From contig NZ_WUMK01000004.1 of NCBI RefSeq assembly GCF_009827055.1, positions 491,159 to 555,158 on the forward strand: a stretch of 64,000 nt of DNA. The letters are read 5' to 3'. Positions 37,541 to 57,695 of this stretch are shown piece after piece (the stretch's first letter is position 1; every line of letters begins with the position of its first letter). The position numbers and the translations under genes are program-made. The notes beneath the pieces are model-generated. The model was not told where the DNA came from and made no database searches. It saw only the letters and a program-made list of their open reading frames with translations. The stretch comes from Shinella kummerowiae (GTDB taxonomy: Bacteria; Pseudomonadota; Alphaproteobacteria; Rhizobiales; Rhizobiaceae).

Positions 37541-38224
37541 TTACTTAGCTGCGGCGCGCACGGCGGCCGGACGCGGAGCGTCGGACGGGGTGCCGGACTT
37601 GACGGCGTCGCGGACAACGATCCAGGCGCCCTTGGAGCCCGGGACTGCGCCCTTGACGAGGATGAGACCACGCTCTTCGTCGGTCGAAACGACTTCGAGG
37701 TTCTGGGTGGTGACGCGCGTCTGGCCCATGTGACCAGCCATGCGCTTGCCCTTCCAGACCTTGCCCGGGTCCTGGTTGTTACCCGTCGAACCGTGCGAAC
37801 GGTGCGAAACGGACACGCCGTGCGTTGCACGAAGACCACCGAAGTTGTGGCGCTTCATGGCACCGGCAAAACCCTTACCGATCGTGGTGCCGGTAACGTC
37901 GACCAGCTGGCCGGCGACGAAATGGCTCGCGGTCAGTTCCGCGCCGATGTCGATGAGGTTGTCTTCCGAGACGCGGAACTCGACGAGCTTCGCCTTCGGC
38001 TCGACGCTTGCTGCGGCGAACTGGCCGCGCAGCGCCTTTGCCGTGTTCTTCACCTTGGAAGAGCCGGCGCCGAGCTGAACAGCCGTGTAGCCGTTCTTCT
38101 CCTGCGTACGCTGGGCAACGACCTGGACGTTGTCCAGTCGCAGTACTGTTACAGGGATGTGCTCACCTGCGTCATTATAGACGCGAGTCATCCCTACTTT
38201 CTGTGCAATCACACCTGAACGCAT
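37541..38224 (-). CDS. rplC: 50S ribosomal protein L3
   Basis: A 227-aa uL3, an assembly initiator near the peptidyl-transferase centre. It begins [22 protein letters not shown]; the loop [34 protein letters not shown] carries the conserved core. It follows rpsJ after a 168-base gap in which CGGCTTACGCC appears twice (38347 and 38378). Confidence 0.97.
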   Translation of the reverse strand: MRSGVIAQKVGMTRVYNDAGEHIPVTVLRLDNVQVVAQRTQEKNGYTAVQLGAGSSKVKNTAKALRGQFAAASVEPKAKLVEFRVSEDNLIDIGAELTASHFVAGQLVDVTGTTIGKGFAGAMKRHNFGGLRATHGVSVSHRSHGSTGNNQDPGKVWKGKRMAGHMGQTRVTTQNLEVVSTDEERGLILVKGAVPGSKGAWIVVRDAVKSGTPSDAPRPAAVRAAAK

Positions 38225-38392
38225 GGTTCAATCCTCTTAGAAGTCCTGTCGGGGTATTCCCGTGAGAGGGAGCCCCTTCATGCCTCTTGGTTTAAGGATT
38301 CCACTCGGGCTTCCTAGCCGTCGGGTTTCCCGTTTTCAGAAGACGTCGGCTTACGCCACGTACCTTCCTTGTTATTTCGGCTTACGCCGGAC

Positions 38393-38701
38393 TTAGAGCT
38401 TGATCTCTACGTCTACACCGGCCGCAAGGTCGAGCTTCATAAGGGCATCGACGGTCTGCGGAGTCGGATCTACGATGTCGAGCAGGCGCTTGTGCGTGCG
38501 CATCTCGAACTGTTCACGGCTCTTCTTGTCCACGTGGGGCGAGCGGTTGACAGTGAACTTTTCAATACGGGTCGGGAGCGGAACGGGGCCGCGGACGCTT
38601 GCGCCGGTACGCTTTGCCGTCGACACGATTTCACGCGTGGAGGCATCAAGGATCCGGTGGTCAAACGCCTTGAGGCGGATGCGGATGTTCTGGCCGTTCA
38701 T
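38393..38701 (-). CDS. rpsJ: 30S ribosomal protein S10 (NusE)
   Basis: A 102-aa uS10, which also acts as NusE in transcription antitermination with NusB and couples to NusG. It begins [19 protein letters not shown] and contains the family signature [30 protein letters not shown]. It is the first gene of the S10 segment, 189 bases after tuf. Confidence 0.97.
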
Positions 38702-38835
38702 ACGACTTTTTCCTTAGTTCGTTATCCGCGCGATTCTCTTGAGAATATGCGCTTTTTGATTCTGCGGTTCCCATAAAGGAACGCACACGAAAACACAATG
38801 CCGAAAGGCCAGTCCGCTAAATTATCAAAGACCGG

Positions 38836-38860
38836 AGGGGCAGGATAACACCCTGCCCTT
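38836..38860 (-). other. Hairpin in the tuf-rpsJ spacer
   Basis: Near-perfect arms AGGGGCAGG and CCTGCCCTT (nine bases with one G-T pair) enclose a seven-base loop, about 31 bases after the tuf stop. There is no T tract, so it may be a processing or pausing structure, or part of an S10 leader. Confidence 0.4.
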
Positions 38861-38890
38861 CCTATTTCAGCGGCCTTAAAGCCTTAAGTC

Positions 38891-40066
<1,176 letters not shown>

Positions 40067-40134
40067 TTCCGGCTCTCCATTCGTGATCCCGCGAGGGGAA
40101 ATTCATACAAATTGCTTTTTGGGGCGTACCCCGG

Positions 40135-42234
40135 TCACTTCTGACCGGAGTACTTTGCCTGGATTTCCTGTGCGACGTTCGACGGAACCGGCGCGTAGTG
40201 GTCGAAGACCATCGAGTACTGGGCGCGGCCCTGCGACATGGAGCGCAGGTTGTCCACGTACTTGAACATGTTCGCCAGCGGCACGTTGGCGGAGATCACG
40301 ACGGCAACGCCGCGCGATTCCTGGCCCTGGATCTGGCCACGGCGGGAGTTCAGGTCGCCGATAACGTCGCCGACATAGTCTTCCGGCGTTACGACTTCGA
40401 CCTTCATCATCGGCTCGAGCAGCTGGGCGCCGGCTTCACGCGATGCTTCACGGAAGCAGGCACGCGATGCGATTTCGAAGGCGAGGACCGAGGAGTCGAC
40501 GTCGTGATAGGCGCCGTCGATGAGCGTCGCCTTGACGCCGAGCATCGGGAAGCCTGCGAGCGGACCCGAGGACAGAACGCTTTCGATACCCTTCTGAACG
40601 CCCGGGATGTATTCCTTCGGAACAGAGCCGCCGACGATCTTGGATTCGAAGAGGAAGTCTTCGCCATCCGGGTTCGGTTCGAACACGAGCTTCACGCGGG
40701 CGAACTGGCCGGTACCACCGGTCTGCTTCTTGTGCGTGTAGTCCTTTTCGGTCTTACGCGTGATCGTCTCACGGTAAGCAACCTGCGGAGCGCCGACGTT
40801 GGCTTCGACCTTGAACTCGCGACGCATACGGTCGACGATGATGTCCAGGTGAAGTTCGCCCATGCCTGCGATGATCGTCTGGCCGGACTCTTCGTCGGTC
40901 TTGACGCGGAAGGACGGGTCTTCAGCGGCCAGGCGGTTCAGGGCGAGGCCCATCTTTTCCTGGTCGTTCTTCGTCTTCGGCTCGATCGCGATCTGGATGA
41001 CCGGCTCCGGGAATTCCATGCGCTCGAGGATAACCGGCTTCAGCGGATCGCAGAGCGTGTCGCCCGTCGTCGTGTCCTTGAGGCCGGCGAGAGCAACGAT
41101 GTCGCCGGCAAAGGCTTCTTCGATGTCTTCACGCGAGTTGGAATGCATCTGCAGCATGCGGCCGACGCGCTCGCGCTTTTCCTTGACCGTGTTCATGACC
41201 GACGTGCCCTTTTCGAGCTTGCCGGAATAGATGCGGGCGAAGGTGAGCGAACCGACGAAGGGGTCGTTCATGATCTTGAACGCAAGCATCGAGAGCGGCT
41301 CGGCGTCATCGGCGTGACGCTCGATGTCCTGCTCGGTCTTGACGTCGATGCCCTTGATCGCCGGGATGTCTGCCGGGGACGGCAGATAATCGACGACGGC
41401 GTCGAGCAGCGGCTGAACGCCCTTGTTCTTGAACGCGGTACCGCAGAACATCGGGTGGAACTTCACGTCGATGGTGCCGCGGCGAACGAGCGCACGGATC
41501 TGGTCGTTGTCCGGGTAGTTACCTTCGAGATAGGCTTCCATCGCGGCTTCGTCGATTTCGACGACGGTCTCGATGAGCTTCTCGCGGTATTCCTCGGCCT
41601 TGGCCTTCATGTCTTCCGGGATCTCGACGACGTCCCACTGGGCGCCGAGCGATTCATCGCGCCAGACGAGAGCGTTCATTTCGATCAGGTCGACAACGCC
41701 CTTGAAGTCGCTTTCAGCGCCGATCGGCAGCTGCATGACGACGGCGGTCGCACCGAGACGCGACTTGATCATGGACACCGAGCGGTAGAAGTCCGCGCCG
41801 GTCTTGTCCATCTTGTTGCAGAAGATCATGCGCGGAACGTTGTACTTCTCAGCCTGGCGCCAGACGGTTTCCGTCTGCGGCTCAACACCGGCGTTGGCGT
41901 CGAGAAGAGCGATCGCACCGTCGAGAACGCGCAGCGAACGCTCGACTTCGATGGTGAAGTCAACGTGGCCGGGGGTGTCGATGATGTTGAAGCGGCGGGT
42001 CTTGCCGTCACGGCCCTTCCAGAAGGTCGTGGTGGCAGCCGACGTGATCGTGATGCCGCGTTCCTGCTCCTGCTCCATCCAGTCCATCGTGGCGGCGCCG
42101 TCATGGACTTCGCCGATCTTGTGGGACTTGCCGGTGTAGTAAAGGATACGCTCGGTCGTCGTTGTCTTGCCGGCGTCGATGTGCGCCATGATACCGAAAT
42201 TTCGGTAGTCTTCGATTTTATATTCGCGAGCCAT
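40135..42234 (-). CDS. fusA: Elongation factor G
   Basis: A 699-aa EF-G, which catalyses translocation and, with RRF, ribosome recycling. The GTPase domain begins with [15 protein letters not shown], followed by DTPGHVDF and NKMDKTGAD; domains II-V follow to the C-terminal YDHYAPVP-type end ([19 protein letters not shown]). It lies 31 bases after rpsG and 68 before tuf. The reading is full length with no insertion. Confidence 0.98.
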   Translation of the reverse strand: MAREYKIEDYRNFGIMAHIDAGKTTTTERILYYTGKSHKIGEVHDGAATMDWMEQEQERGITITSAATTTFWKGRDGKTRRFNIIDTPGHVDFTIEVERSLRVLDGAIALLDANAGVEPQTETVWRQAEKYNVPRMIFCNKMDKTGADFYRSVSMIKSRLGATAVVMQLPIGAESDFKGVVDLIEMNALVWRDESLGAQWDVVEIPEDMKAKAEEYREKLIETVVEIDEAAMEAYLEGNYPDNDQIRALVRRGTIDVKFHPMFCGTAFKNKGVQPLLDAVVDYLPSPADIPAIKGIDVKTEQDIERHADDAEPLSMLAFKIMNDPFVGSLTFARIYSGKLEKGTSVMNTVKEKRERVGRMLQMHSNSREDIEEAFAGDIVALAGLKDTTTGDTLCDPLKPVILERMEFPEPVIQIAIEPKTKNDQEKMGLALNRLAAEDPSFRVKTDEESGQTIIAGMGELHLDIIVDRMRREFKVEANVGAPQVAYRETITRKTEKDYTHKKQTGGTGQFARVKLVFEPNPDGEDFLFESKIVGGSVPKEYIPGVQKGIESVLSSGPLAGFPMLGVKATLIDGAYHDVDSSVLAFEIASRACFREASREAGAQLLEPMMKVEVVTPEDYVGDVIGDLNSRRGQIQGQESRGVAVVISANVPLANMFKYVDNLRSMSQGRAQYSMVFDHYAPVPSNVAQEIQAKYSGQK

Positions 42235-42265
42235 CTGGGACTCCTTTCGAGACGTCTAGTTTCGG

Positions 42266-42748
<483 letters not shown>

Positions 42749-42794
42749 TCAAACTTAGAATGGACTGACCAGCGAAATGGCGCCGGTTGACGTA

Positions 42795-43166
42795 TTACTT
42801 CGGACGCTTCGCACCGTACTTGGAACGGCGCTGCTTGCGGTTCTTGACGCCCTGGGTGTCGAGAACGCCGCGGATGATGTGGTAACGCACACCCGGCAAG
42901 TCCTTTACGCGGCCGCCACGGATCATGACGACAGAGTGTTCCTGCAGGTTGTGACCTTCGCCCGGAATGTAGCCAATGACTTCGAAGCCATTGGTCAGGC
43001 GGATCTTGGCGACCTTACGCAGAGCCGAGTTCGGCTTCTTCGGGGTCGTCGTATAAACGCGGGTGCAAACGCCACGCTTCTGGGGGTTTTCCTGCAGAGC
43101 AGGAACCTTGTTGCGCTTTACCGACGCCTGGCGCGGCTTGCGGATCAACTGGTTTACGGTAGGCAT
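42795..43166 (-). CDS. rpsL: 30S ribosomal protein S12
   Basis: A 123-aa uS12 at the decoding centre. The accuracy loops [12 protein letters not shown] (Lys43) and [13 protein letters not shown] (Lys88) are wild type, so streptomycin resistance through this gene is not predicted. It is the first gene of the str operon, with a candidate promoter at 43411-43439 and a leader of roughly 240 bases. Confidence 0.98.
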   Translation of the reverse strand: MPTVNQLIRKPRQASVKRNKVPALQENPQKRGVCTRVYTTTPKKPNSALRKVAKIRLTNGFEVIGYIPGEGHNLQEHSVVMIRGGRVKDLPGVRYHIIRGVLDTQGVKNRKQRRSKYGAKRPK

Positions 43167-43410
43167 AGACCCATCCCTTGCAATAGTGTCTCAGTACCCT
43201 TTCGGGCGGATACATGGCCACACGCCTGTTCATGCGCAAAACAAGGCCGATCCACCTTTTGTGGATGACCTCGATGAGCAGAGGACACGGACGTACCGCG
43301 TCATGCGTGCAGCATTCATGTTCTCAACGTGTGTCGAGCCCTGTTTGAGGCGAACTTCAGAACGAGTCGTTCCGAACCAGCCAGCCTCACATAGGCTCTG
43401 ATGGCGTGCG

Positions 43411-43439
43411 GTCTACTGACTAAAGGGCAAAAGGTCAAG
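43411..43439 (-). promoter_or_regulatory. Candidate promoter for the str operon (rpsL)
   Basis: On the minus strand CTTGAC (43434-43439), which matches the alphaproteobacterial -35 consensus exactly, a 17- or 18-base spacer and GTAGAC or TAGACC at about 43410-43416. It lies in the 555-base gap between rpsL and the plus-strand gene at 43722. The rest of that gap (43167-43410 and 43440-43721) holds the rpsL leader and the upstream region of the 98-aa gene; I see no other gene in it. Confidence 0.5.
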
Positions 43440-43721
43440 GGGCGGCACGAAAGAATCCGGGGTGGGAATGGCTGGCCTGCCTGAGAAGCAGGGCTTTCAG
43501 CGCCCCACCCTGCCCGTTCGCGGCACTTTTGAAGCGAACGGCCTTTGCTGGAGAACATTAAGAAAGCGTGAAGACGGAATCAACCGGAAGAGTCGAACGG
43601 ACGAAACCACATCCACCGATTCTCACGACTCACCTTTTGGCGCCCACCACGATTTTGCATTTGGGTCCGGCCGCCCTACCCTTTATAGAACGGACATCGT
43701 TCATCCCGAGAGGAACACGCC

Positions 43722-44018
43722 ATGGCGTCCAGTGCCGACAACGACAACAACACACTCGACGACCCGATGGTCTTCATCATCATCGGCAAGGCCTATGAGC
43801 GCGAAGGCGAGGACGGCATCGACATCCACGTCATGCTGCGCGCGCCGGACGATGACAGCGCCGTGCGCGAGGCGCTGAACGCGCTTTCGGAAGAAGGTTT
43901 CCTCGAGGCAGACCTCGACCAGATCGGCACGCTGACCGATGTTCCCGAAGAAGAGCCGCACGCCTCCGCCTACAAGGGCGCGCTCGAAGGTGAAGTGGCG
44001 ATCATCCGCTTTGCATGA
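43722..44018 (+). CDS. Acidic hypothetical protein, 98 aa
   Basis: A 98-aa acidic soluble protein with no signal peptide. The core PMVFIIIGKAYEREGEDGIDIHVMLRAPDDDSAVREALNALSEEGFLEADLDQIG looks like a small alpha/beta domain. I do not recognise a named family, although it reads as a well-conserved type for this lineage. It is on the plus strand, opposite in direction to the clusters on both sides, and is followed by a 12-base-stem hairpin. Confidence 0.75.
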   Translation: MASSADNDNNTLDDPMVFIIIGKAYEREGEDGIDIHVMLRAPDDDSAVREALNALSEEGFLEADLDQIGTLTDVPEEEPHASAYKGALEGEVAIIRFA

Positions 44019-44026
44019 AGGCGTGC

Positions 44027-44058
44027 GGCGCAGGCATTGATAGGGCAATGCCTGCGCC
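44027..44058 (+). terminator. Hairpin after the 98-aa gene
   Basis: Perfect 12-base arms (GGCGCAGGCATT and its complement) around an eight-base loop begin 8 bases after the stop codon. There is no clear T tract, so the terminator call rests on stem strength and position. Confidence 0.6.
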
Positions 44059-44535
44059 GATGCGCTGTCGTACGAAACCTCTCCTGCCGAATCGTCCCCA
44101 GCCCGACGGCAGGCTCGGCTCCAGCCGGGCGCATGTCAGATTGACGGTTTAGGCGGTGTCAAAATTCGATACCGTCAAACTGTGTTCCTTGCCGAGAAGC
44201 GCGACCTGAACCACGGCGTCCCGCCTTCATAGAGCAGTTGGCCATAGCGTTTCCTCGCGGCGAAACCGGCTTCCCACAAGGCATATCACCAAGATTTCAA
44301 ACAACCGCGCCCCCCAATTGGAGGTGTCGCGTCAGAATATTCTTGGGAGCACCGCCTCGGCCTCCACATCGCAATTGGCCATATGGAATTAGAACCATCA
44401 GTGGCATTTTCCAGCGAGAACGCCACGCACCGGACATCCGTCATCCCAATATGCGTTTGTTTTTTTTGTGAAATGCTCCACGATGCAAAATAGGTGGGAG
44501 CCTAATCCCCCGATGAAGCAACGCTTGGAACATCT
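44059..44535. other. Upstream region of the LuxR-type gene, no gene seen
   Basis: About 480 bases without a credible coding frame. The region holds an eight-base inverted repeat (TTGACGGT at 44142-44149 and ACCGTCAA at 44172-44179) and a near-repeat of TTGGCCATA (around 44239 and 44375), and becomes AT-rich toward 44480. It may carry the promoter and operators of the regulator at 44536. Confidence 0.4.
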
Positions 44536-45648
44536 ATGGACGCGATACAGTCTGAACTGATCGGCAAGATCTACGAAGCCGCAATATTCAGGGACCGTTG
44601 GCCGGAGGTAGTTGCTACGATAGGCCGCCATTTCGATTTCTGGGGCGGCGCGCTTACCTGGGAAGCTGGCGGTGAGCGCAGATGGGCGGGAACGACCAAT
44701 TTTCTGGACGTGATGGAAGAATTCATCGCCGAAGGGTGGGCGACGAAAAACATCCGGCTGGAAAGGGCGAACCGCGAAGGACAGTTCTCCTTCGTGCGCG
44801 ATACCGACTTTTTCACCTCGCTGGAACGGCACAGCATGCCGATCTACCGCGAATTTCTCGCCCCGCGTGGCCTGGGATGCGCGACGGCGACCCTGATTGC
44901 CGGTCCTGAAGACATCAATATCAGCGTCTGCTTCGAACAGCACCTCACGAAAGGCAGTATCAGCGACGAGGCGATCCGCATTCTCGACAGCCTTCGTCCG
45001 CATATCGCCAGAAGCCTTGTGCTGGCAACGGAGCTGGACCGGCAGAAGGCCGACCTCCTCGCGGCCGGGCTGAGCGCGATCGGCGCACCCGCTGCCATCG
45101 TGCAGGACAATGGGTGCGTGCTGTCGGCCAATCCGCTCTTTACGACGGCGCTTCGCCGCGTCTCGATCCGCGCCCGCGACCGGATCTTCCTCCACGATGA
45201 AAGCGCCAATCGTTTGCTCTACGAGGCCCTGGCGAAAATCGCCGGTGACCAGATCAAATCGATCCCGCTGCCGGCGACGGAGGACGAGCAGGCCTGCATT
45301 GTGCACGTCATACCGCTGTGCGGGAATGCCCTCGATTTTTCGCCGCGCGGGACGGCCATTGTTCTGGTTGCCCAGCCGGCGGCGGCACAGGCGAACGATC
45401 TCCGCATCCTGAAAGGGCTTTACGACCTGACCCGCAGCGAAGCGCGCATCGCCATCGAGATACAAAGCGGCATGGCTTTGCCGGAAGTCGCCAAGCGACT
45501 TGGCATTTCCTATGAAACCGTACGCAGCATGGCCAAAGCCATCTATGCGAAGACCGGCAGCTCCGGGCAAAGCGACCTCGTTCGCCGCCTGTCCGTCGTC
45601 GCCAGATATTCCCTGCCATCGTCGCCGCAGGATCCCCCAAAGCGCTGA
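44536..45648 (+). CDS. LuxR-type helix-turn-helix transcriptional regulator
   Basis: A 370-aa protein. Residues about 1-290 form a sensor region without a named domain that I can assign with confidence (it could be PAS-like around 180-260). The C-terminal segment from about 305 to 355 is a GerE/LuxR-type HTH: LTRSEARIAIEIQSGMALPEVAKRLGISYETVRSMAKAIYAKTG. There is no phospho-receiver and no autoinducer-binding signature. It is transcribed toward rpoC and ended by a bidirectional terminator at 45670-45700. Its position between the rpoC end and the str promoter is not shared by the expression genes around it, suggesting insertion. Confidence 0.85.
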   Translation: MDAIQSELIGKIYEAAIFRDRWPEVVATIGRHFDFWGGALTWEAGGERRWAGTTNFLDVMEEFIAEGWATKNIRLERANREGQFSFVRDTDFFTSLERHSMPIYREFLAPRGLGCATATLIAGPEDINISVCFEQHLTKGSISDEAIRILDSLRPHIARSLVLATELDRQKADLLAAGLSAIGAPAAIVQDNGCVLSANPLFTTALRRVSIRARDRIFLHDESANRLLYEALAKIAGDQIKSIPLPATEDEQACIVHVIPLCGNALDFSPRGTAIVLVAQPAAAQANDLRILKGLYDLTRSEARIAIEIQSGMALPEVAKRLGISYETVRSMAKAIYAKTGSSGQSDLVRRLSVVARYSLPSSPQDPPKR

Positions 45649-45669
45649 AAACCGCCTGGAGAAAACGCA

Positions 45670-45700
45670 AAAACGCCCGGATCGCTCCGGGCGTTTTTGA
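45670..45700. terminator. Bidirectional terminator between the LuxR-type gene and rpoC
   Basis: An ACGCCCGG-ATCG-CTCCGGGCGT type hairpin is flanked by an A run on the left (AAAAACG) and GTTTTTG on the right, so both strands have a stem followed by T residues. It ends the plus-strand regulator and the minus-strand rif cluster after rpoC. Confidence 0.9.
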
Positions 45701-45745
45701 TTGCGTTGTCGGGCGGGGCTGTCAAAGCCCCTGCCCTTGACCCGA

Positions 45746-49957
<4,212 letters not shown>

Positions 49958-50078
49958 GCCTATCTCCTTCGTGGGCCAATGGCCCTCTGCTTAGCAACCG
50001 ATTGCGGCGATACCCGGGTGCCGCAAGGCTGCTTGAAACGGATGAGCCGCCCCTGCCCGGCCGGGCGGAGGCGGAAAC

Positions 50079-50104
50079 GGTGCGCGCCGCATGCGGCGCG
50101 CACC
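50079..50104. repeat. Perfect 26-base palindrome in the rpoB-rpoC spacer
   Basis: GGTGCGCGCCGCA followed by its exact complement, centred at 50091/50092, ten bases after the rpoB stop on the minus strand. As RNA it forms an 11-base stem with a four-base loop. It could be a pause, processing or stability element. Confidence 0.75.
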
Positions 50105-50113
50105 CGATCAGGA

Positions 50114-54253
<4,140 letters not shown>

Positions 54254-54410
54254 CGTCGCTCCTTCAAATTAAGCATCCGGGCCTGCAACGGACGGGGTTC
54301 GATGGCCAGTCGATCCCGTCTATCATGGGTTGGTTCAAACTCGTCTTGCCGCCGAACCACGGGCCGGATTGCCCAATTGCTCGGTAGAAGACCATCCTCT
54401 TGAAGAACCC

Positions 54411-54447
54411 ATTACCCAAAAGCCGGTTTTCGCGGCTTTTGGGTAAT
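54411..54447 (-). other. Long perfect hairpin between rplL and rpoB
   Basis: Fifteen-base perfect arms (ATTACCCAAAAGCCG and its complement) around a seven-base loop. No T tract follows. It lies in the position of the rplL-rpoB attenuator and RNase III site of E. coli, so a processing role is likely, by analogy. Confidence 0.6.
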
Positions 54448-54466
54448 CAGTTCAGAGGAATCGTCA

Positions 54467-54494
54467 ATGGGAGAGGGGCGAAACCCTCTCCCAT
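54467..54494 (-). terminator. Hairpin after rplL, possible attenuator
   Basis: Eleven-base perfect arms (ATGGGAGAGGG and its complement) around a six-base loop begin 12 bases after the rplL stop. There is only TTGAC afterwards instead of a T tract, so partial termination is more likely than complete. Confidence 0.6.
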
Positions 54495-54506
54495 CGCATT
54501 CCGATA

Positions 54507-54884
<378 letters not shown>

Positions 54885-54944
54885 TGTGATAGTTCCTTAT
54901 ATTCGGTTCGAACTGGTTAGTTTGATTTACAGCGAAAAACCGCC

Positions 54945-55463
54945 TCAAGCGGCTTCGTCCTTCTTGGCATAGGCTGCGAACACGCGAGCAAGCTGGCTTG
55001 CCGGTGCTGCAACGACCGTGGCGACGCGCGTTGCCGGGGCTGCAAGCAGGCCCAGGAGCTTTGCACGAAGCTCGTCGAGCGAAGGCAGGGTCGCGAGCGA
55101 CTTGACTGCTTCTGCGTCGAGTGTGGTCGCACCCATGGCACCACCGAGAACAACGAGCTTGTCGTTGGTCTTGGCGAAATCCATGGCTACCTTGGGAGCA
55201 ATCATCGGATCATTTGCGTAAGCAATGAGCGTCTGACCCTGGAAGAGATCAGACATCCCTTCCGACTCCGTACCCTGAAGGGCAATTTTGGCCAGGCGGT
55301 TCTTCGCGACCTTGACGGTACCACCAGCTGCACGCATCTTCGTACGAAGATCGTTCATCTGTGCAACGGTGATGCCGGCGTAGCGGGCCACGACAACCGA
55401 ACCGGAAGCCTTGAAGACTTCGTTCAGCTCCGTGACGAATTCGCGTTTTTCCGCTCTTTCCAC
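54945..55463 (-). CDS. rplJ: 50S ribosomal protein L10
   Basis: A 172-aa uL10, base of the stalk, carrying L7/L12 dimers on its C-terminal helix. It begins with a GTG start: [18 protein letters not shown], with a GGAG site 9 bases away. In many bacteria L10 bound to L12 represses its own mRNA through a leader; the 359-base region upstream here could hold such a leader. Confidence 0.97.
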   Translation of the reverse strand: MERAEKREFVTELNEVFKASGSVVVARYAGITVAQMNDLRTKMRAAGGTVKVAKNRLAKIALQGTESEGMSDLFQGQTLIAYANDPMIAPKVAMDFAKTNDKLVVLGGAMGATTLDAEAVKSLATLPSLDELRAKLLGLLAAPATRVATVVAAPASQLARVFAAYAKKDEAA

Positions 55464-55822
55464 TGTGCCTATCTCCAGTTGACAGGACCGTGACTACTCA
55501 CGGGACCTGCCGGGTTTACCTTTGCCGCTAGAGATCATCTCAAAAAGCTGATCCCGAGCGACGCTCGAGGATCCTGTCCCCTCGCGCTCGACCTTTCGGC
55601 CGCGACACAAGGTAAGGTAGGTTCGAACCGAATTTCGGCGTCATCCGACGCGGAAGAAATCCAGGTCTCACCCCGTCTCATGCAGGCAACGTGATTAAGG
55701 TCTAACCACCTGCAATCTCGGACAGGAGTTCCAGGCTTTGGGCCTGGAAATTCCCGGCCAGACAAGGCCGGGAATTCTGTTGCGGTGCGGCCGAAGCCGG
55801 ACCGGAAACTTAAGCGCCTAAA
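55464..55822 (-). promoter_or_regulatory. rplJ leader region with tandem hairpins
   Basis: A 359-base gap between rplA and rplJ. Right after rplA comes AATTCCCGGCC, a six-base loop and its complement (55749-55776), then a second hairpin TTCCAGGC with GCCTGGAA (55730-55750, sharing two bases). Further down are paired segments TGCAGG and CCTGCA and several GC-rich stems near rplJ. This suits a terminator or processing site after rplA plus an L10-type autoregulatory leader; I did not find a convincing promoter pair. Confidence 0.5.
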
Positions 55823-56515
55823 TCAGGCGACGGTCGACGGGTCGATCTTGACGCCCGGGCCCATCGTCGAAGAGATGGCTACGCGCTTGACGTAGTTGCC
55901 CTTGGCACCAGCCGGCTTCGCCTTGATGACGGCGTCGGCGAAAGCCTTGATGTTCTCTTCCAGAGCCTTGGCGTCGAAGGAAGCCTTGCCGATGCCGGCA
56001 TGGATGATACCAGCCTTCTCGACGCGGAACTCGACAGCACCGCCCTTGGATGCCTTGACGGCGCCTGCAACGTCCATGGTGACGGTGCCGACCTTCGGGT
56101 TCGGCATCATGCCGCGCGGGCCAAGAACCTTACCGAGACGACCGACGAGCGGCATCATGTCCGGGGTCGCGATGCAACGATCGAAGTCGATCTTGCCGCC
56201 CTGGACGATTTCGACGAGGTCTTCGGCGCCGACGACGTCAGCACCGGCAGCCTTGGCTTCGTCAGCCTTGGCGCCACGGGCGAAGACGGCGACGCGAACG
56301 TCACGGCCGGTGCCGTTCGGCAGGTTGACGACGCCGCGGACCATCTGGTCTGCGTGACGCGGGTCAACGCCGAGGTTCATGGCGACTTCGACGGTTTCGT
56401 CGAACTTGGCAACCGCACGCTCTTTCACGAGAGCGATGGCGTCCGACAGGGCAACGAGCTTGGTGGGGTCGATGCCTTCGCGGATCTTCTGGAGACGCTT
56501 TGCAATCTTGGCCAT
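55823..56515 (-). CDS. rplA: 50S ribosomal protein L1
   Basis: A 230-aa uL1 of the mobile L1 stalk, assisting E-site tRNA release. The start at 56515 gives [16 protein letters not shown], two codons inside a TTG that also opens the frame. The signature [23 protein letters not shown] is intact. It starts 2 bases after the rplK stop. L1 commonly represses its own operon through the L11-L1 mRNA. Confidence 0.97.
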   Translation of the reverse strand: MAKIAKRLQKIREGIDPTKLVALSDAIALVKERAVAKFDETVEVAMNLGVDPRHADQMVRGVVNLPNGTGRDVRVAVFARGAKADEAKAAGADVVGAEDLVEIVQGGKIDFDRCIATPDMMPLVGRLGKVLGPRGMMPNPKVGTVTMDVAGAVKASKGGAVEFRVEKAGIIHAGIGKASFDAKALEENIKAFADAVIKAKPAGAKGNYVKRVAISSTMGPGVKIDPSTVA

Positions 56516-56517
56516 GA

Positions 56518-56949
56518 TCAACCTACCACTTCCAGGCCCATGGCGCGGGCGGAACCCTCGACCATTGCCATCGCGCCTTCGATATCGGCGGCGTTGAGAT
56601 CCTTCATCTTGGCTTCAGCGATCGACTTGATCTGAGCCTTGGTGAGCTTGCCGACCGTGGCGCCCTTGCCCGGAGTCTTCGAGCCGGACGTGATCTTGGC
56701 TTCCTTCTTGAGGAAGTAGGTCACCGGCGGCTGCTTCATCACAAAAGTGAAGGACTTGTCCTGGTAATAGGTGATGACGACCGGAATCGGCATACCCTTT
56801 TCCATTTCCTGCGTAGCCGCGTTGAACGACTTGCAGAATTCCATGATGTTAATGCCACGCTGACCAAGCGCAGGACCAATCGGCGGGGACGGGTTTGCCG
56901 ATCCTGCCTTGACCTGAAGCTTGAGCTGGCCTGCAACTTTCTTAGCCAT
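56518..56949 (-). CDS. rplK: 50S ribosomal protein L11
   Basis: A 143-aa uL11 at the base of the stalk, needed for RelA activation and target of thiostrepton. The N-terminal domain with the proline-rich [26 protein letters not shown] is followed by the rRNA-binding C-terminal domain ending [22 protein letters not shown]. It lies 199 bases after nusG; that gap starts with a UUCG hairpin and has no convincing promoter. Confidence 0.97.
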   Translation of the reverse strand: MAKKVAGQLKLQVKAGSANPSPPIGPALGQRGINIMEFCKSFNAATQEMEKGMPIPVVITYYQDKSFTFVMKQPPVTYFLKKEAKITSGSKTPGKGATVGKLTKAQIKSIAEAKMKDLNAADIEGAMAMVEGSARAMGLEVVG

Positions 56950-57125
56950 TTCTCTCTGCCTTTCAGAATGCGGCCGGTCTCCCGGCCCATGATGCCGATC
57001 CGAAGACCGGCGGCTGCGGTTGCGTGGTGCGGATCGGCGCCCGGCTTATAGGCCGCCTGCCCTCCCACGCGATCAGCGGAAATCTCCGCCACCAACCCTC
57101 CTGGAGGATTGGATTTCGAACAGGC

Positions 57126-57141
57126 AGCGCCCGAAGGCGCT
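57126..57141 (-). other. UUCG-capped hairpin after nusG
   Basis: On the minus strand AGCGCC-TTCG-GGCGCT with a C(UUCG)G tetraloop, starting 7 bases after the nusG stop. No T tract; a pausing, processing or stability role is possible. Confidence 0.5.
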
Positions 57142-57148
57142 ACCGAAA

Positions 57149-57679
57149 TCAGATTTTCTCGACCTGGGCGTATTCCAGCTCGACCGGGGTGGCGCGACCG
57201 AAGATCGACACTTCCACCTTGAGGCGCGAACGCTCCTCGTCGACATCCTGCACGGTGCCGTTGAACGAGGCGAACGGACCGTCGGAAACACGAACCTGCT
57301 CGCCAATCTCGAACGAGATCGAGGGCTTCGGACGATCGACACCGTCCTGGACCTGCGACAGGATGCGCTCAGCCTCGGAATCGGGAATCGGAACCGGCTT
57401 GTTGTCGGAACCGAGGAAGCCCGTGACCTTCGGCGTATTCTTGATGAGGTGGAACACCTCGTCCGTCAGGTTCGCCCGCACCAGCACGTAGCCGGGGAAG
57501 AATTTGCGTTCGGCATCAACCTTGCGACCACGGCGCACCTCGACAACCTTTTCGGTCGGAACGAGGATCTTTTCGAACAGGTGATCAAGACCCTTCTGAC
57601 GCGCCTTGTTCTCGATGTCCTCAGCGACCTTCTTTTCGAAATTCGAATAGGCGTGGACGATGTACCAACGGGAAGCCAT
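57149..57679 (-). CDS. nusG: Transcription elongation/antitermination factor NusG
   Basis: A 176-aa NusG. The NGN domain (about 1-115, beginning [21 protein letters not shown]) binds the polymerase clamp, and the C-terminal KOW domain ([24 protein letters not shown]) binds S10/NusE or Rho. The ATG at 57679 has a GGAG site six bases away and is preferred over the one four codons upstream. It follows secE by 16 bases. Confidence 0.97.
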   Translation of the reverse strand: MASRWYIVHAYSNFEKKVAEDIENKARQKGLDHLFEKILVPTEKVVEVRRGRKVDAERKFFPGYVLVRANLTDEVFHLIKNTPKVTGFLGSDNKPVPIPDSEAERILSQVQDGVDRPKPSISFEIGEQVRVSDGPFASFNGTVQDVDEERSRLKVEVSIFGRATPVELEYAQVEKI

Positions 57680-57695
57680 GTTCATCTCCAACCAA

